Of a stretch of 64,000 nt of DNA, positions 27,196-34,991 are shown piece after piece. Positions within the stretch are counted from its first letter, which is position 1. Each line of letters opens with the position of its first letter. The notes under the pieces were generated by a model. It searched no databases. It had not been told where the DNA came from and saw only the letters and a list, made by a program, of their open reading frames with translations. A program made the translations under genes and the position numbers. The DNA comes from Roseomonas sp. HF4 (lineage in GTDB: Bacteria > Pseudomonadota > Alphaproteobacteria > Acetobacterales > Acetobacteraceae), in contig NZ_STGD01000003.1 of NCBI RefSeq assembly GCF_005222755.1, positions 124,001 through 188,000 of the forward strand. Direction: 5' to 3'.

Positions 27196-27813
27196 TCAGT
27201 CTTCGGCGACGAGGCGGGCGGCGAGGCGCGGCGCGTCGAAGCGGCGTTCCATCTCCTGCCGTGCCGAGACCAGGTGGAAGCGCAGCGCGCCGCGGATCGA
27301 GGGCGCTTCCCCCCTGCGCTGGTCGGGATGGATGGGCAGCGTGGCGAACAGCGGGGCCTCGGCCAGAAGCGGCATCTCGTTGGAGCGCGCGGGCGGGGAG
27401 ATCTGCAACCCCGCGAGGTGGTGGCGGATCGAGAAGCCATCGATGGTCTGGCGCTCCGCCTCCGGCGGCGGGTCGGCCATGAGGGCCGAATCGTGCAGCC
27501 GGGCCAGGGCTTCGAGCAACGTCTCCGCCCGTTCTGGGGCGTAGGGCCTGAGCCAGGCTTCTGACACGGCCGTAACGTCCGCGAGCGCGCCGAAGAAGAC
27601 CTGCCAGCGGCAATGGTCGAGCGCCGCGCGGAACATCGGCTCGGAGAACAGCTTCTCCTCATGCCGGCCCGACTTCACGCGACAGTAGTCGAGCACCGTC
27701 TTCTGCGCGACGTAGGCGCCCTGGGCGCGGATGAACTCGCCGAGCAGCAGCGGGTCGGCGGATTGCGCGGGTGTCATGAATCGGCCGAGCAGGCCGGCCA
27801 GCCGGGACTTCAT
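27196..27813 (-). CDS. Hypothetical protein in the acetate-symporter cluster
   Basis: A 205-residue cytoplasmic protein of unknown family. It has no signal or membrane segment. It is largely helical in its first half, with conserved-looking YVAQKTVLDYCRVKSG near 33 and a more acidic, proline-containing second half. It precedes the CBS/DUF294 gene in the same direction (58 bp), so the two are probably cotranscribed, and is divergent from the DUF4212 gene. Position suggests a role in controlling the symporter or acid activation. I do not assign a function. Confidence 0.7.
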   Translation of the reverse strand: MKSRLAGLLGRFMTPAQSADPLLLGEFIRAQGAYVAQKTVLDYCRVKSGRHEEKLFSEPMFRAALDHCRWQVFFGALADVTAVSEAWLRPYAPERAETLLEALARLHDSALMADPPPEAERQTIDGFSIRHHLAGLQISPPARSNEMPLLAEAPLFATLPIHPDQRRGEAPSIRGALRFHLVSARQEMERRFDAPRLAARLVAED

Positions 27814-27971
27814 TCGTAAGCAACCTTGTTGCGTTGCAACGCCGCCGCATGGCAGCCTTGCCGGGCGAGGACTATGGACTGGCCGGGTCAGCGGCCGGGT
27901 GGCGCCCTCGCTCAACATGCCGAGCCCGTTGATTCGGGGTCGGGGAAGACAATAGGGGGGACAAAGGTCCA

Positions 27972-28277
27972 ATGCCACTCGCTGAACCGGGAACCGGCCG
28001 ACCGTCGAGTTCCGAACCGGCCGTCGATGCCGCGACCGCGGCGCGCTACTGGTCCAAGACATCCGGCCTGATGTGGCTGATGCTGGTGATCTGGGTGATC
28101 GCGGGCTTCGGCATCCACGCCTTCGCGCCGATGCTGAACAATTACAAGTTCCTGGGCTTTCCGCTCGGCTTCTACATGGCGGCGCAGGGCAGCCTCATCA
28201 TCTTCGTCGTCATGCTGTTCTGGTTCGCGCGCCGGCAGAACGCGATCGATGCCGAATTCGGCGTGTCGGAGGACTGA
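27972..28277 (+). CDS. DUF4212 small subunit of sodium:solute symporter
   Basis: A 101-residue protein of the DUF4212 family (TIGR03647). A polar N-terminus is followed by two membrane helices at about 32-53 and 65-87 and a short acidic C-terminus. This family is found almost only just upstream of VC_2705-type sodium:solute symporters and is taken as their small subunit. That holds here, with 3 bp between genes. The start follows a GGGGGACAAAGG-type ribosome site. Confidence 0.92.
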   Translation: MPLAEPGTGRPSSSEPAVDAATAARYWSKTSGLMWLMLVIWVIAGFGIHAFAPMLNNYKFLGFPLGFYMAAQGSLIIFVVMLFWFARRQNAIDAEFGVSED

Positions 28278-28280
28278 GGC

Positions 28281-30065
28281 ATGTCGGAGAACTCCTCCCA
28301 GAAGGGCGATTTTCTCTCGAATCTCGGCAAGGTCTACACGTGGTACACGGGCGGCTTCGCCGCCTTCGTGCTCGTGCTGGCGGTGCTCGAGCAGATGGGC
28401 GTTCCGAACCGCATCATCGGCTACCTGTTCGTGTTCCTCACGATCGGCGTGTATGCGCTGATCGGCTACCTGTCGCGCACCGCGCAGGTGTCGGAATACT
28501 ACGTTGCGGGACGACGCGTGCCGGCCTTCTATAACGGCATGGCGACCGGCTCCGACTGGATGTCGGCGGCCTCCTTCATCGGCATGGCGGGCACGCTCTA
28601 CCTGCTCGGCTTCGACGGCCTCGCCTTCGTGCTGGGGTGGACGGGCGGCTACGTGCTGGTGGCGATCCTGCTGGCCCCGTATCTCCGCAAGTTCGGCGCC
28701 TACACGGTGCCCGACTTCCTCGGCGCCCGGTACGGCGGCAACTTCGCGCGCTTCTGCGGCGTCATCGTGCTGATGTCGGCGTCCTTCACCTACGTCGTGG
28801 CGCAGATCTTCGGCACGGGCATCATCGCGTCCCGCTTCCTTGGCATCTCCTTCGAACTCGCGGTCTTCGTGGGGCTCGCGGGCATCCTGGTGTGCTCCAT
28901 GCTGGGCGGCATGCGAGCGGTCACCTGGACCCAGGTGGCGCAGTACATCATCCTGATCATCGCCTACCTCATCCCGGTCGTGCTGCTCTCGGCCAAGGTG
29001 ACGGGCGTGCCGATTCCCCAGCTGATGTACGGCCAGGCGATCGACCAGATCGAGATGCTGCGCGCGACGAAGGAGGCGCTGGCTGGCGCGCCATCGCACA
29101 TCACGCCATTCCAGACCTACGACCCGCTCAACTTCTTTGGGCTGATCTTCTGCCTCATGGTCGGCACGGCGTCGCTGCCGCATATCCTGATGCGCTACTT
29201 CACCACGCCGTCCGTGCGCGACGCGCGGAAGTCGGTGGCCTGGTCGCTGTTCTTCATCTTCCTGCTGTACTTCACGGCGCCGGCCTATGCGGCCTTCGCG
29301 AAGCTGGAAGTGTTCACCAACGTCATCGGCTCGCAGATCGCGGACCTGCCGAACTGGGTGCGCATCTGGTCCGACATCGGCCTTGTCCGCGTGAATGACG
29401 CGAACGCGGACGGCATCCTCCAGTTCCGGGAATTCGTGATCAACGCCGACGCCATCGTGCTGGCGACGCCGGAGATCGCGGGCCTGCCCTACGTGATCGC
29501 GGGACTGGTGGCGGCGGGCGGCTTGGCCGCGGCGCTGTCCACCGCCGACGGGTTGCTGCTCGCGATCGCCAATGCGCTCAGCCACGACATCTACTACCGG
29601 ATGATCGACCCGAATGCGAACACCAAGCGGCGCTTGGTCGTCGCCCGCATCCTGCTGATCTGCGTGGCGATCGTCGCGGCCTACGTGGCCAGCACGCGCC
29701 CGGCGGGCATCCTGGCCATGGTGGCCTGGGCCTTCTCCATCGCGGCCTCGGGCCTGTTCCCGGCGCTGGTGATGGGTGTCTGGTGGAAACGCACGACGAC
29801 GGCCGGCGCCGTCGCCGGCATGATCGTGGGCTACGGCGTCTGCCTCTTCTACCTGATCGGCACGCAGTACTACGGCATGCCGCTCTGGTTCGGAGTGCGC
29901 AACATCTCCTGCGGCCTGTTCGGCATCCCGGCGGCATTCCTGACCACCTGGGTGGTCAGCATGATGACGCCGGAGCCGTCGAAGGACATGCAGGACTTCG
30001 TCGAGAGCATCCGCACGCCGCGCGGCGGCGTGCGCATGGCCGGGGGCGAGAAGGCGCCCGAATAG
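28281..30065 (+). CDS. Sodium:solute symporter, VC_2705 / acetate-permease type
   Basis: A 594-residue integral membrane transporter of the SSS family with about 13 predicted helices. SEYYVAGRRVP near residue 72, MATGSDWMSAASFIGMAG near 90 and the PHILMRYFTTP loop near 295 are typical of the ActP-like branch (TIGR03648). It would import acetate or other short monocarboxylates with sodium. No histidine-kinase extension is present. The DUF4212 subunit lies 3 bp upstream, and prpE and the sensing genes lie on the other side of the divergent promoter. A strong terminator follows. Confidence 0.92.
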   Translation: MSENSSQKGDFLSNLGKVYTWYTGGFAAFVLVLAVLEQMGVPNRIIGYLFVFLTIGVYALIGYLSRTAQVSEYYVAGRRVPAFYNGMATGSDWMSAASFIGMAGTLYLLGFDGLAFVLGWTGGYVLVAILLAPYLRKFGAYTVPDFLGARYGGNFARFCGVIVLMSASFTYVVAQIFGTGIIASRFLGISFELAVFVGLAGILVCSMLGGMRAVTWTQVAQYIILIIAYLIPVVLLSAKVTGVPIPQLMYGQAIDQIEMLRATKEALAGAPSHITPFQTYDPLNFFGLIFCLMVGTASLPHILMRYFTTPSVRDARKSVAWSLFFIFLLYFTAPAYAAFAKLEVFTNVIGSQIADLPNWVRIWSDIGLVRVNDANADGILQFREFVINADAIVLATPEIAGLPYVIAGLVAAGGLAAALSTADGLLLAIANALSHDIYYRMIDPNANTKRRLVVARILLICVAIVAAYVASTRPAGILAMVAWAFSIAASGLFPALVMGVWWKRTTTAGAVAGMIVGYGVCLFYLIGTQYYGMPLWFGVRNISCGLFGIPAAFLTTWVVSMMTPEPSKDMQDFVESIRTPRGGVRMAGGEKAPE

Positions 30066-30092
30066 GCGCCTGGCCGCGGCCCGTACGGAACG

Positions 30093-30124
30093 GGGCGGGA
30101 CCCTTGCCAGGGTCCCGCCCTTTC
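30093..30124 (+). terminator. Intrinsic terminator after the symporter
   Basis: A perfect 12-bp stem (GGGCGGGACCCT / AGGGTCCCGCCC) with a 4-base TGCC loop is followed by TTTCT. It lies 27 bp after the symporter stop and separates the DUF4212-symporter unit from the small membrane-protein genes. Confidence 0.85.
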
Positions 30125-30140
30125 TGCATGAGGAGCCCCG

Positions 30141-30461
30141 ATGGGCGAAGACTTCCTGCTTTCCCACCTGCCGTTCTGGATCGTCACCTACCTGCTCGCG
30201 CTGGCGGGGTGGGTCTGCATCGGACGCTTCATGATGCAGTTCCTCGTGCCGCCGGACAGTACCAACTACATCTGGCGGTCCTTCCGCGCGCTGTCCGCAT
30301 GGCCGATGGCCGCGGCACAACTCATGGTGCCGTCCTACGTGCACGGGCTGTTCCTGCCCCTGATCGCCGCCTTCTGGCTGTTTATCCTGAGGATCGGCTT
30401 CGGCATCGTGATGCTGGCCGCGGGCCTCGCGCCGCGCATCACGCCGCCGGGGGCGGGCTAG
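30141..30461 (+). CDS. Small membrane protein downstream of symporter
   Basis: A 106-residue protein with two or three hydrophobic segments (about 11-36, 55-72, 72-97). It has WIVTYLLALAGWVCIGRFM near the N-terminus. I recognise it only as a conserved-type small membrane protein that sits next to acetate-symporter clusters, with no assigned function. A good ribosome site (GAGGAG) precedes the ATG. The terminator upstream means it is probably expressed from its own promoter or by readthrough. Confidence 0.7.
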   Translation: MGEDFLLSHLPFWIVTYLLALAGWVCIGRFMMQFLVPPDSTNYIWRSFRALSAWPMAAAQLMVPSYVHGLFLPLIAAFWLFILRIGFGIVMLAAGLAPRITPPGAG

Positions 30462-30464
30462 GCC

Positions 30465-30572
30465 ATGTCCCAGCCCACACTGCGCGCCGCCGGCCCGCTC
30501 GCCCGCCCGGCCACGCGGCCGGCGTGCCTTCGCCCGACGGCCCGGCCGCCGTCCGATCCGATGGTGCGCTAG
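30465..30572 (+). CDS. Possible 35-residue micro-ORF
   Basis: The ATG follows the previous stop after three bases (TAG GCC ATG), and its own stop is joined to the next gene in exactly the same way (TAG GCC ATG). The peptide is Pro/Arg-rich with no hydrophobic segment. Equal spacing of both junctions suggests a coupled coding unit, but composition alone would also allow a chance open frame in GC-rich DNA. Confidence 0.25.
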   Translation: MSQPTLRAAGPLARPATRPACLRPTARPPSDPMVR

Positions 30573-30575
30573 GCC

Positions 30576-30875
30576 ATGCAGCCGCAGACCCTGTTCACCC
30601 TGACCGTGGCCGTCAGCCTGCTGGCCGGCCTCTCGAGCCCGGCGCTCGCGCTGGTCTTCGCGCTCTATCCCCTCTGGCTGCCCGAGATCTTTCCGCGCAC
30701 GACCGAGGTCGTCTTCTATGGCGCGAGCCTGATCGTCGCGACCGGCACGTTGCTCGCCTCCGCCATCCCGGCCGCGGTCGCCGAGCGCATGGGCGCCGAT
30801 CCCGTGACCACGATGAAGGTCTGGCTCGGCGCCGCGGCGCTGCTCACGGGGCTCGGCATCCTCGCGCGGATGTGA
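30576..30875 (+). CDS. Small three-helix membrane protein
   Basis: A 99-residue hydrophobic protein with helices at about 7-33, 45-65 and 80-97. It has LPEIFPRTTEVVFYGASLIVA in the middle. It belongs with the preceding 106-residue membrane protein in a small operon behind the symporter. No family function is known to me. Confidence 0.65.
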   Translation: MQPQTLFTLTVAVSLLAGLSSPALALVFALYPLWLPEIFPRTTEVVFYGASLIVATGTLLASAIPAAVAERMGADPVTTMKVWLGAAALLTGLGILARM

Positions 30876-30958
30876 GGCCGGTGCCGGCGGACCGCGCCGG
30901 CACGCCGTCGGTCGCGGCTGATCCGCCCCGGCCCTTGTCGGCCGGCCGCGGTCGCCCA

Positions 30959-31372
30959 ATGTCCCCCTATCGGAAGATGGATCTCCTCCAGACCCTTGCG
31001 GACCTCTCGATCCGCCGCGCCTGCGGCTTCGCTGCGCTCGGCATCGGCACGGTCATGCTCGCGCTGTCCTTCGATCTGGAGCTCGCCTTCCGGTCAGGTG
31101 CCGTCCTGACCTCCATCGCCTGCGGCGTGATCTGGCTCTGCGCCTGGTGGTCGCCGCGCCGCGACGTACGGGAGACCGAGCTCTGGTCAATGCTGGCGGC
31201 CGAACGCCTGCACCTGACGCGCGGGCCCGAGGCGCCGCGCCTGCAGGCGCTCGCCGGGCGCATCCTGCACGAACGCCTGGTCTGGCACGGGGAACGGGTC
31301 GCGCTGGCCGCCATGGCGCTCTGGATCTGCACCGGGCTGACGATGCTGCTGCGCTTCGTCTTTGCGGGCTGA
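30959..31372 (+). CDS. Hypothetical membrane protein
   Basis: A 137-residue protein with three predicted membrane segments: FAALGIGTVMLALSF near 24-38, VLTSIACGVIWLCAWW near 48-63 and a C-terminal AALAMALWICTGLTMLL-like helix around 115-135. Charged, likely cytoplasmic residues lie between the second and third. The ATG at 30959 or the one six codons later could be the start. No domain is recognised. It has the direction of the symporter operon but is separated by 83 bp from the last small gene. Confidence 0.6.
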   Translation: MSPYRKMDLLQTLADLSIRRACGFAALGIGTVMLALSFDLELAFRSGAVLTSIACGVIWLCAWWSPRRDVRETELWSMLAAERLHLTRGPEAPRLQALAGRILHERLVWHGERVALAAMALWICTGLTMLLRFVFAG

Positions 31373-31455
31373 GGACGGGCGGGGGCGGTCCGGAGGTCGC
31401 GGCGCAGCCGGTCATGGGTTGCGTTGCGCGGCGCAAGCGGCCTTGAGGAAACCAC

Positions 31456-31473
31456 GGCGCCCCGGCGCCTTTT
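31456..31473 (+). terminator. Short intrinsic terminator
   Basis: GGCGC-CCCG-GCGCC followed by TTTT, 83 bp after the stop of the small membrane protein gene. The stem is only 5 bp but GC-pure and followed directly by four T. Confidence 0.5.
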
Positions 31474-31575
31474 CGTCGATCATGCGGAGGTCGGTGGCGA
31501 CGTCGCGCCCCGGCACCTTCAAGCGGGCGGGCCCTTGTCGAAGGCGCGCGCCAACGGCACGAACCGCATTCCGGT

Positions 31576-32385
31576 CTATTTCGTCACGAACGCCTTCTCG
31601 ACCACGTAGGTTCCCGGCGCGTTGTTCGCCCCTTCCTCGAAGCCGCGCGCTTCCAGCATGGCCTTGCAGTCCCGGTTCATGGCCTCGGACCCGCACAGCA
31701 TCACGCGATCGTGCGCGGGGTCGAGCGGCGGCAGTCCGAGATCGGCGAAGATCCGCCCCGATTCGATCAGCGCCGTGATGCGGCCCTGGGTCGGGAAGGC
31801 CTCGCGCGTGACGGACGGGTAGTACTTCAGCTTGCCCGCGACCATCTCGCCCAGGAATTCGTGCTCCGGCAGGTCGCGCTCGAACAGATCGCGGTGCGCG
31901 AGTTCCGCCACCTGGCGGACGGTGTGCGCCACCACCACCGTCCCGTAGCGGTCGTAGACGTCGGGCTCGCGCGCCAGGCTCAGGAAGGGGGCGAGACCCG
32001 TGCCCGTCGCCAGCAGCCAGAGCGTCCGGCCGGGCAGCAGGTTGTCGGTCACCAGCGTGCCGGTCGGCTTCTTCCCGATCAGCACCGTGTCCCCCACCGC
32101 GATGTGCTGCAGGCGGGAAGTGAGCGGCCCGTGCTGCACCTTGATCGAGAGGAACTCGAGTTCCTCGTCCCAGGTCGGACTGGCCATGGAATAGGCGCGC
32201 ACCAGGGGCTTGCCGGCGACCATCAGCCCGATCATCGCGAATTCCCCCGCGCGGAAGCGGAAATGCGCGTCGCGCGTGCAGCGGAAGGAGAACAGCCGGT
32301 CGGTCCAGTGGTGCACCCAGGTCACGCGCTCGCCGAAATAGGCGGCGGGAATGACGGGGGAGGCGGGGGTCGGGGCGTCGTTCAT
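31576..32385 (-). CDS. fpr: Ferredoxin/flavodoxin-NADP+ reductase
   Basis: A 269-residue FAD enzyme of the bacterial FPR type. The FAD-binding RAYSMAS motif lies near 65, KPTGTLV near 110 follows, and LLATGTGLAPFLSLAR near 130 binds NADP. The C-terminal end reads VEKAFVTK. It moves electrons between NADPH and ferredoxin or flavodoxin, supporting oxidative-stress response and iron-sulfur or P450 chemistry. The start is the ATG of MNDAPTPAS, with the conserved core beginning near residue 15. It is divergent from the GNAT gene (92 bp). Confidence 0.93.
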   Translation of the reverse strand: MNDAPTPASPVIPAAYFGERVTWVHHWTDRLFSFRCTRDAHFRFRAGEFAMIGLMVAGKPLVRAYSMASPTWDEELEFLSIKVQHGPLTSRLQHIAVGDTVLIGKKPTGTLVTDNLLPGRTLWLLATGTGLAPFLSLAREPDVYDRYGTVVVAHTVRQVAELAHRDLFERDLPEHEFLGEMVAGKLKYYPSVTREAFPTQGRITALIESGRIFADLGLPPLDPAHDRVMLCGSEAMNRDCKAMLEARGFEEGANNAPGTYVVEKAFVTK

Positions 32386-32477
32386 GGCCCCGTCTTGTGC
32401 TGCGCTGCGGCGGGCGGCGCAACAGGGAAGCGCCGCCGCGCCTTGCACGCGGGCGGGGGGCGGTTTCTGCTGGGGGC

Positions 32478-33200
32478 ATGACAGACCTGCCCGAGGGGGT
32501 CCCCTTCGACCCCGCCACCGAACCGCCCGTGGGGCCGCTCCTGCCCGATACGACGCCTCGCCCGCTGCCGGCACGGGTGCCCCATCGCGGGCTGTCGGTG
32601 GACCTCGAGCCGCTGCACGCGCGCCATGCGGCGGAACTGTTCCGTGCCGCGCAGGCGGATGCCGGCGGCGCCGGCTGGGCCTACATGGGCTACGGGCCCT
32701 TCGCCGATGCCGCGGCGATGCGGGCCTTCGTCGCCGGCTTCGCCGCGACGCACGACCCGATCGCCTGGGCGATCCGCCCGCACGCCAGCGGCACCGCCGA
32801 TGGCTGGCTGACGCTGATGGAGATCTTCCCGGCCCACGCGCATATCGAGATCGGCAACATCTGGTTCAGCCCGCGCCTGCAGCGAACCCGCGCGGCGACC
32901 GAGGCGATGTTCCTGCTGATGCGCCATGCCATGGACGACCTCGGCTATCGGCGCCTGACCTGGAAGTGCAACGCGCTCAACATGCCGTCCCGCCGTGCCG
33001 CGGCGCGGCTCGGCTTCAGCTATGAGGGCACGCTCAGGAACCTGCTGGTGGTGAAGGGCCGCCGGCGCGACACCGCCTGGTTCTCGATCCTGGACGACGA
33101 ATGGCCGGCCCGGCGCGACGCCATCGCGGCCTGGCTGGACGCGGGGAACTGGGGCGCGGACGGGCGGCCGAAGCGGAGCCTCGGCGCGTTCCGGAGCTGA
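32478..33200 (+). CDS. GNAT-family N-acetyltransferase (RimJ/RimL type)
   Basis: A 240-residue GNAT protein similar to acetyltransferases of the Acetyltransf_3 group. Beta-strand HIEIGNIWFSPRLQRT near 117 leads to the acetyl-CoA loop RTRAATEAM. The later NMPSRRAAARLGFSYEGTLRN near 170 is the conserved GNAT motif B. Substrates of this group are amino-terminal residues or small amines, so none can be named. The N-terminal 30 residues are an added arm. It is a single gene, divergent from fpr. Confidence 0.85.
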   Translation: MTDLPEGVPFDPATEPPVGPLLPDTTPRPLPARVPHRGLSVDLEPLHARHAAELFRAAQADAGGAGWAYMGYGPFADAAAMRAFVAGFAATHDPIAWAIRPHASGTADGWLTLMEIFPAHAHIEIGNIWFSPRLQRTRAATEAMFLLMRHAMDDLGYRRLTWKCNALNMPSRRAAARLGFSYEGTLRNLLVVKGRRRDTAWFSILDDEWPARRDAIAAWLDAGNWGADGRPKRSLGAFRS

Positions 33201-33533
33201 AGTCTCGGGCGCCGGCGCGCGCGGCGCCGGGGTCGCAGGCGGCGGGTGGCGTGCCGACGGGGGGCTCGCGGCGCGGCATCCCGGCCTCGATCCGCCCGGT
33301 CGCGGTCTGGTCCGCGCAACCCCGTCGTGCATGAGGCAGGCGATGGCGCGTGCCGCCGGCAGCGATCGCGGCATGATCCGCTTCGCGTCCGTCCCCGTGC
33401 CGTGGGCCTGGCCGGCGCCTGGCCGGCCCGGCCACGCCATCGACCGCCAATGTCGCGCCGATGCCATGCGTCCGACACGCAGCCGCAACGGGGCTGGCCT
33501 AGACCGCGCCCATCCCCGGCCGAGGATGGTCCC
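33201..33533. other. Gene-free spacer
   Basis: These 333 bp between the GNAT and phytase-like genes contain no supportable gene. Just after the GNAT stop, 33208-33228 can form a 7-bp GC hairpin (GGCGCCG / CGGCGCC) with a 7-base loop, which may help end transcription. No clear promoter can be picked for the downstream gene. Confidence 0.5.
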
Positions 33534-34913
33534 ATGCGTCGCCTCCTGCTCGCCGCCGCCCTGTTCGCGGCATCGCCAGCCCTGGCCGACCAGCGCTTCG
33601 AGGCCACACTCGCCGGCCACGCCGTGCTGCCGGCCGCGACCTTCGTCGCACCGCCCGCCGGCGCCCCGCCGGGCTTCGCCACCTCCGGCCGTTTCACCGG
33701 GCCCGGCAATGCCCGCAACGATCGGGTCGGCAGCCAGCCGGGCGACACGGGCGCCCTGCATGGCCGCCGCCCGACCGGCCTGGCGCTGCCTTTCCAGGGC
33801 CAGCCGATGCAGGGTTTCTCGGGCATCGCCCCGGTGCGCGGCGAGGCCGGCGCCAGGTGGGTGCTGACCGACAACGGCTTCGGCAACCGCCGCAACAGCC
33901 CCGACGCGCTGCTGATGTTCCACAAGATGCGGCCGGATTTCCGCACCGGCCAGGTGGCGGTCCTGCAGACCATCTTCCTGTCCGACCCGAACCGCGTGAT
34001 CCCGTTCCACATCGTGACGGATCCGTCGCCGACGCGCTTCCTGACGGGTGCGGATTTCGACCTCGAAGCCATCCAGCCCATGGCCGATGGCAGCTTCTGG
34101 ATCGGCGAGGAATTCGGCCCCTTCCTGCTCCATGTCGATGCGCAGGGCCGCGTGCTGCGCCTGGTCGAGACCATGCTGGACGGCCAGCCGCTGCGTTCGC
34201 CGGACCATCCGGCGCTGTCCGTGCCGGCCAGCCCGACCCAGGCGGTTCCCTACCGCGTGCGGCGCTCGGGCGGCTATGAGGGCATGGCCGCAAGCCCGGA
34301 TGGGTCGCGCCTCTATGCCATGCTGGAACAGCCGATCTTCGCGCCGAATTCCGACCAGCCGGAGGGCCGGTTCCTGCGCGTGCTGGAATTCGACACCGCG
34401 CGCGCTGCCTGGACCGGGCGCGTGCTGCGCTACCGGCTCGAGGACGGCGCCACCGCGATCGGCGACTTCAACATGATCGACGACCGCCGCGCCCTGGTGA
34501 TCGAGCGCGACAACGGGGAAGGCGACCCCGGCCTTGCCTGCGCGCAGGGCACGCAGAGCACGGCGGACCGCCCCTGCTTCCCGCTGCCTGCCCGCTTCAA
34601 GCGGGTCTACCTGATCGACCTCGGCGCCACCGATGCCGAGGGCTTCGTGCGCAAGATCGGCCACATCGACCTGATGGCGATCCGCGACAGCGAGGGCCTG
34701 GCGCGGAGCCGCGGCGACCTGCCGGCGAACGCGCCGCGCGATCGCTTCACCTTCCCCTTCTTCACCATCGAGGACGTGGCGATGGTCGATGCCGACCACA
34801 TCATCGTCGCCAACGACAACAACCTGCCGTTCAGCGCCGGACGCCACCTGACGCGCGCCGACGACAACGAGTTCATCCTGCTGCGCGTGCCCGAACTGCT
34901 GCGCGCCCGCTGA
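33534..34913 (+). CDS. Secreted esterase-like / phytase-like protein (PF13449)
   Basis: A 459-residue protein with an N-terminal signal peptide (MRRLLLAAALFAASPALA, cleavage near 18). The rest matches the esterase-like activity of phytase family: WVLTDNGFGNRRNSPDALL near 104, DGSFWIGEEFGPFLLHVD near 185 and SGGYEGMAASPDGSRLYAM near 243. It looks like a beta-propeller and is expected in the periplasm. A phosphoesterase role is suggested by the family name only. No Ca-phytase active site was checked. It stands 78 bp before the amidase gene. Confidence 0.85.
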   Translation: MRRLLLAAALFAASPALADQRFEATLAGHAVLPAATFVAPPAGAPPGFATSGRFTGPGNARNDRVGSQPGDTGALHGRRPTGLALPFQGQPMQGFSGIAPVRGEAGARWVLTDNGFGNRRNSPDALLMFHKMRPDFRTGQVAVLQTIFLSDPNRVIPFHIVTDPSPTRFLTGADFDLEAIQPMADGSFWIGEEFGPFLLHVDAQGRVLRLVETMLDGQPLRSPDHPALSVPASPTQAVPYRVRRSGGYEGMAASPDGSRLYAMLEQPIFAPNSDQPEGRFLRVLEFDTARAAWTGRVLRYRLEDGATAIGDFNMIDDRRALVIERDNGEGDPGLACAQGTQSTADRPCFPLPARFKRVYLIDLGATDAEGFVRKIGHIDLMAIRDSEGLARSRGDLPANAPRDRFTFPFFTIEDVAMVDADHIIVANDNNLPFSAGRHLTRADDNEFILLRVPELLRAR

Positions 34914-34991
34914 AGCCTGGCGGCGGCACGCCTGTTGTCAGCGCGCCGCCGCTGCTTCAATTTCGCTCGCCTCAGCACAGGAGCGGGCAGC

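Noticed and set aside
27912..30959. A 1015-codon open frame opposite DUF4212 and the symporter
   Set aside because: Shadow of two conserved genes with clear starts; composition is charged and unstructured.
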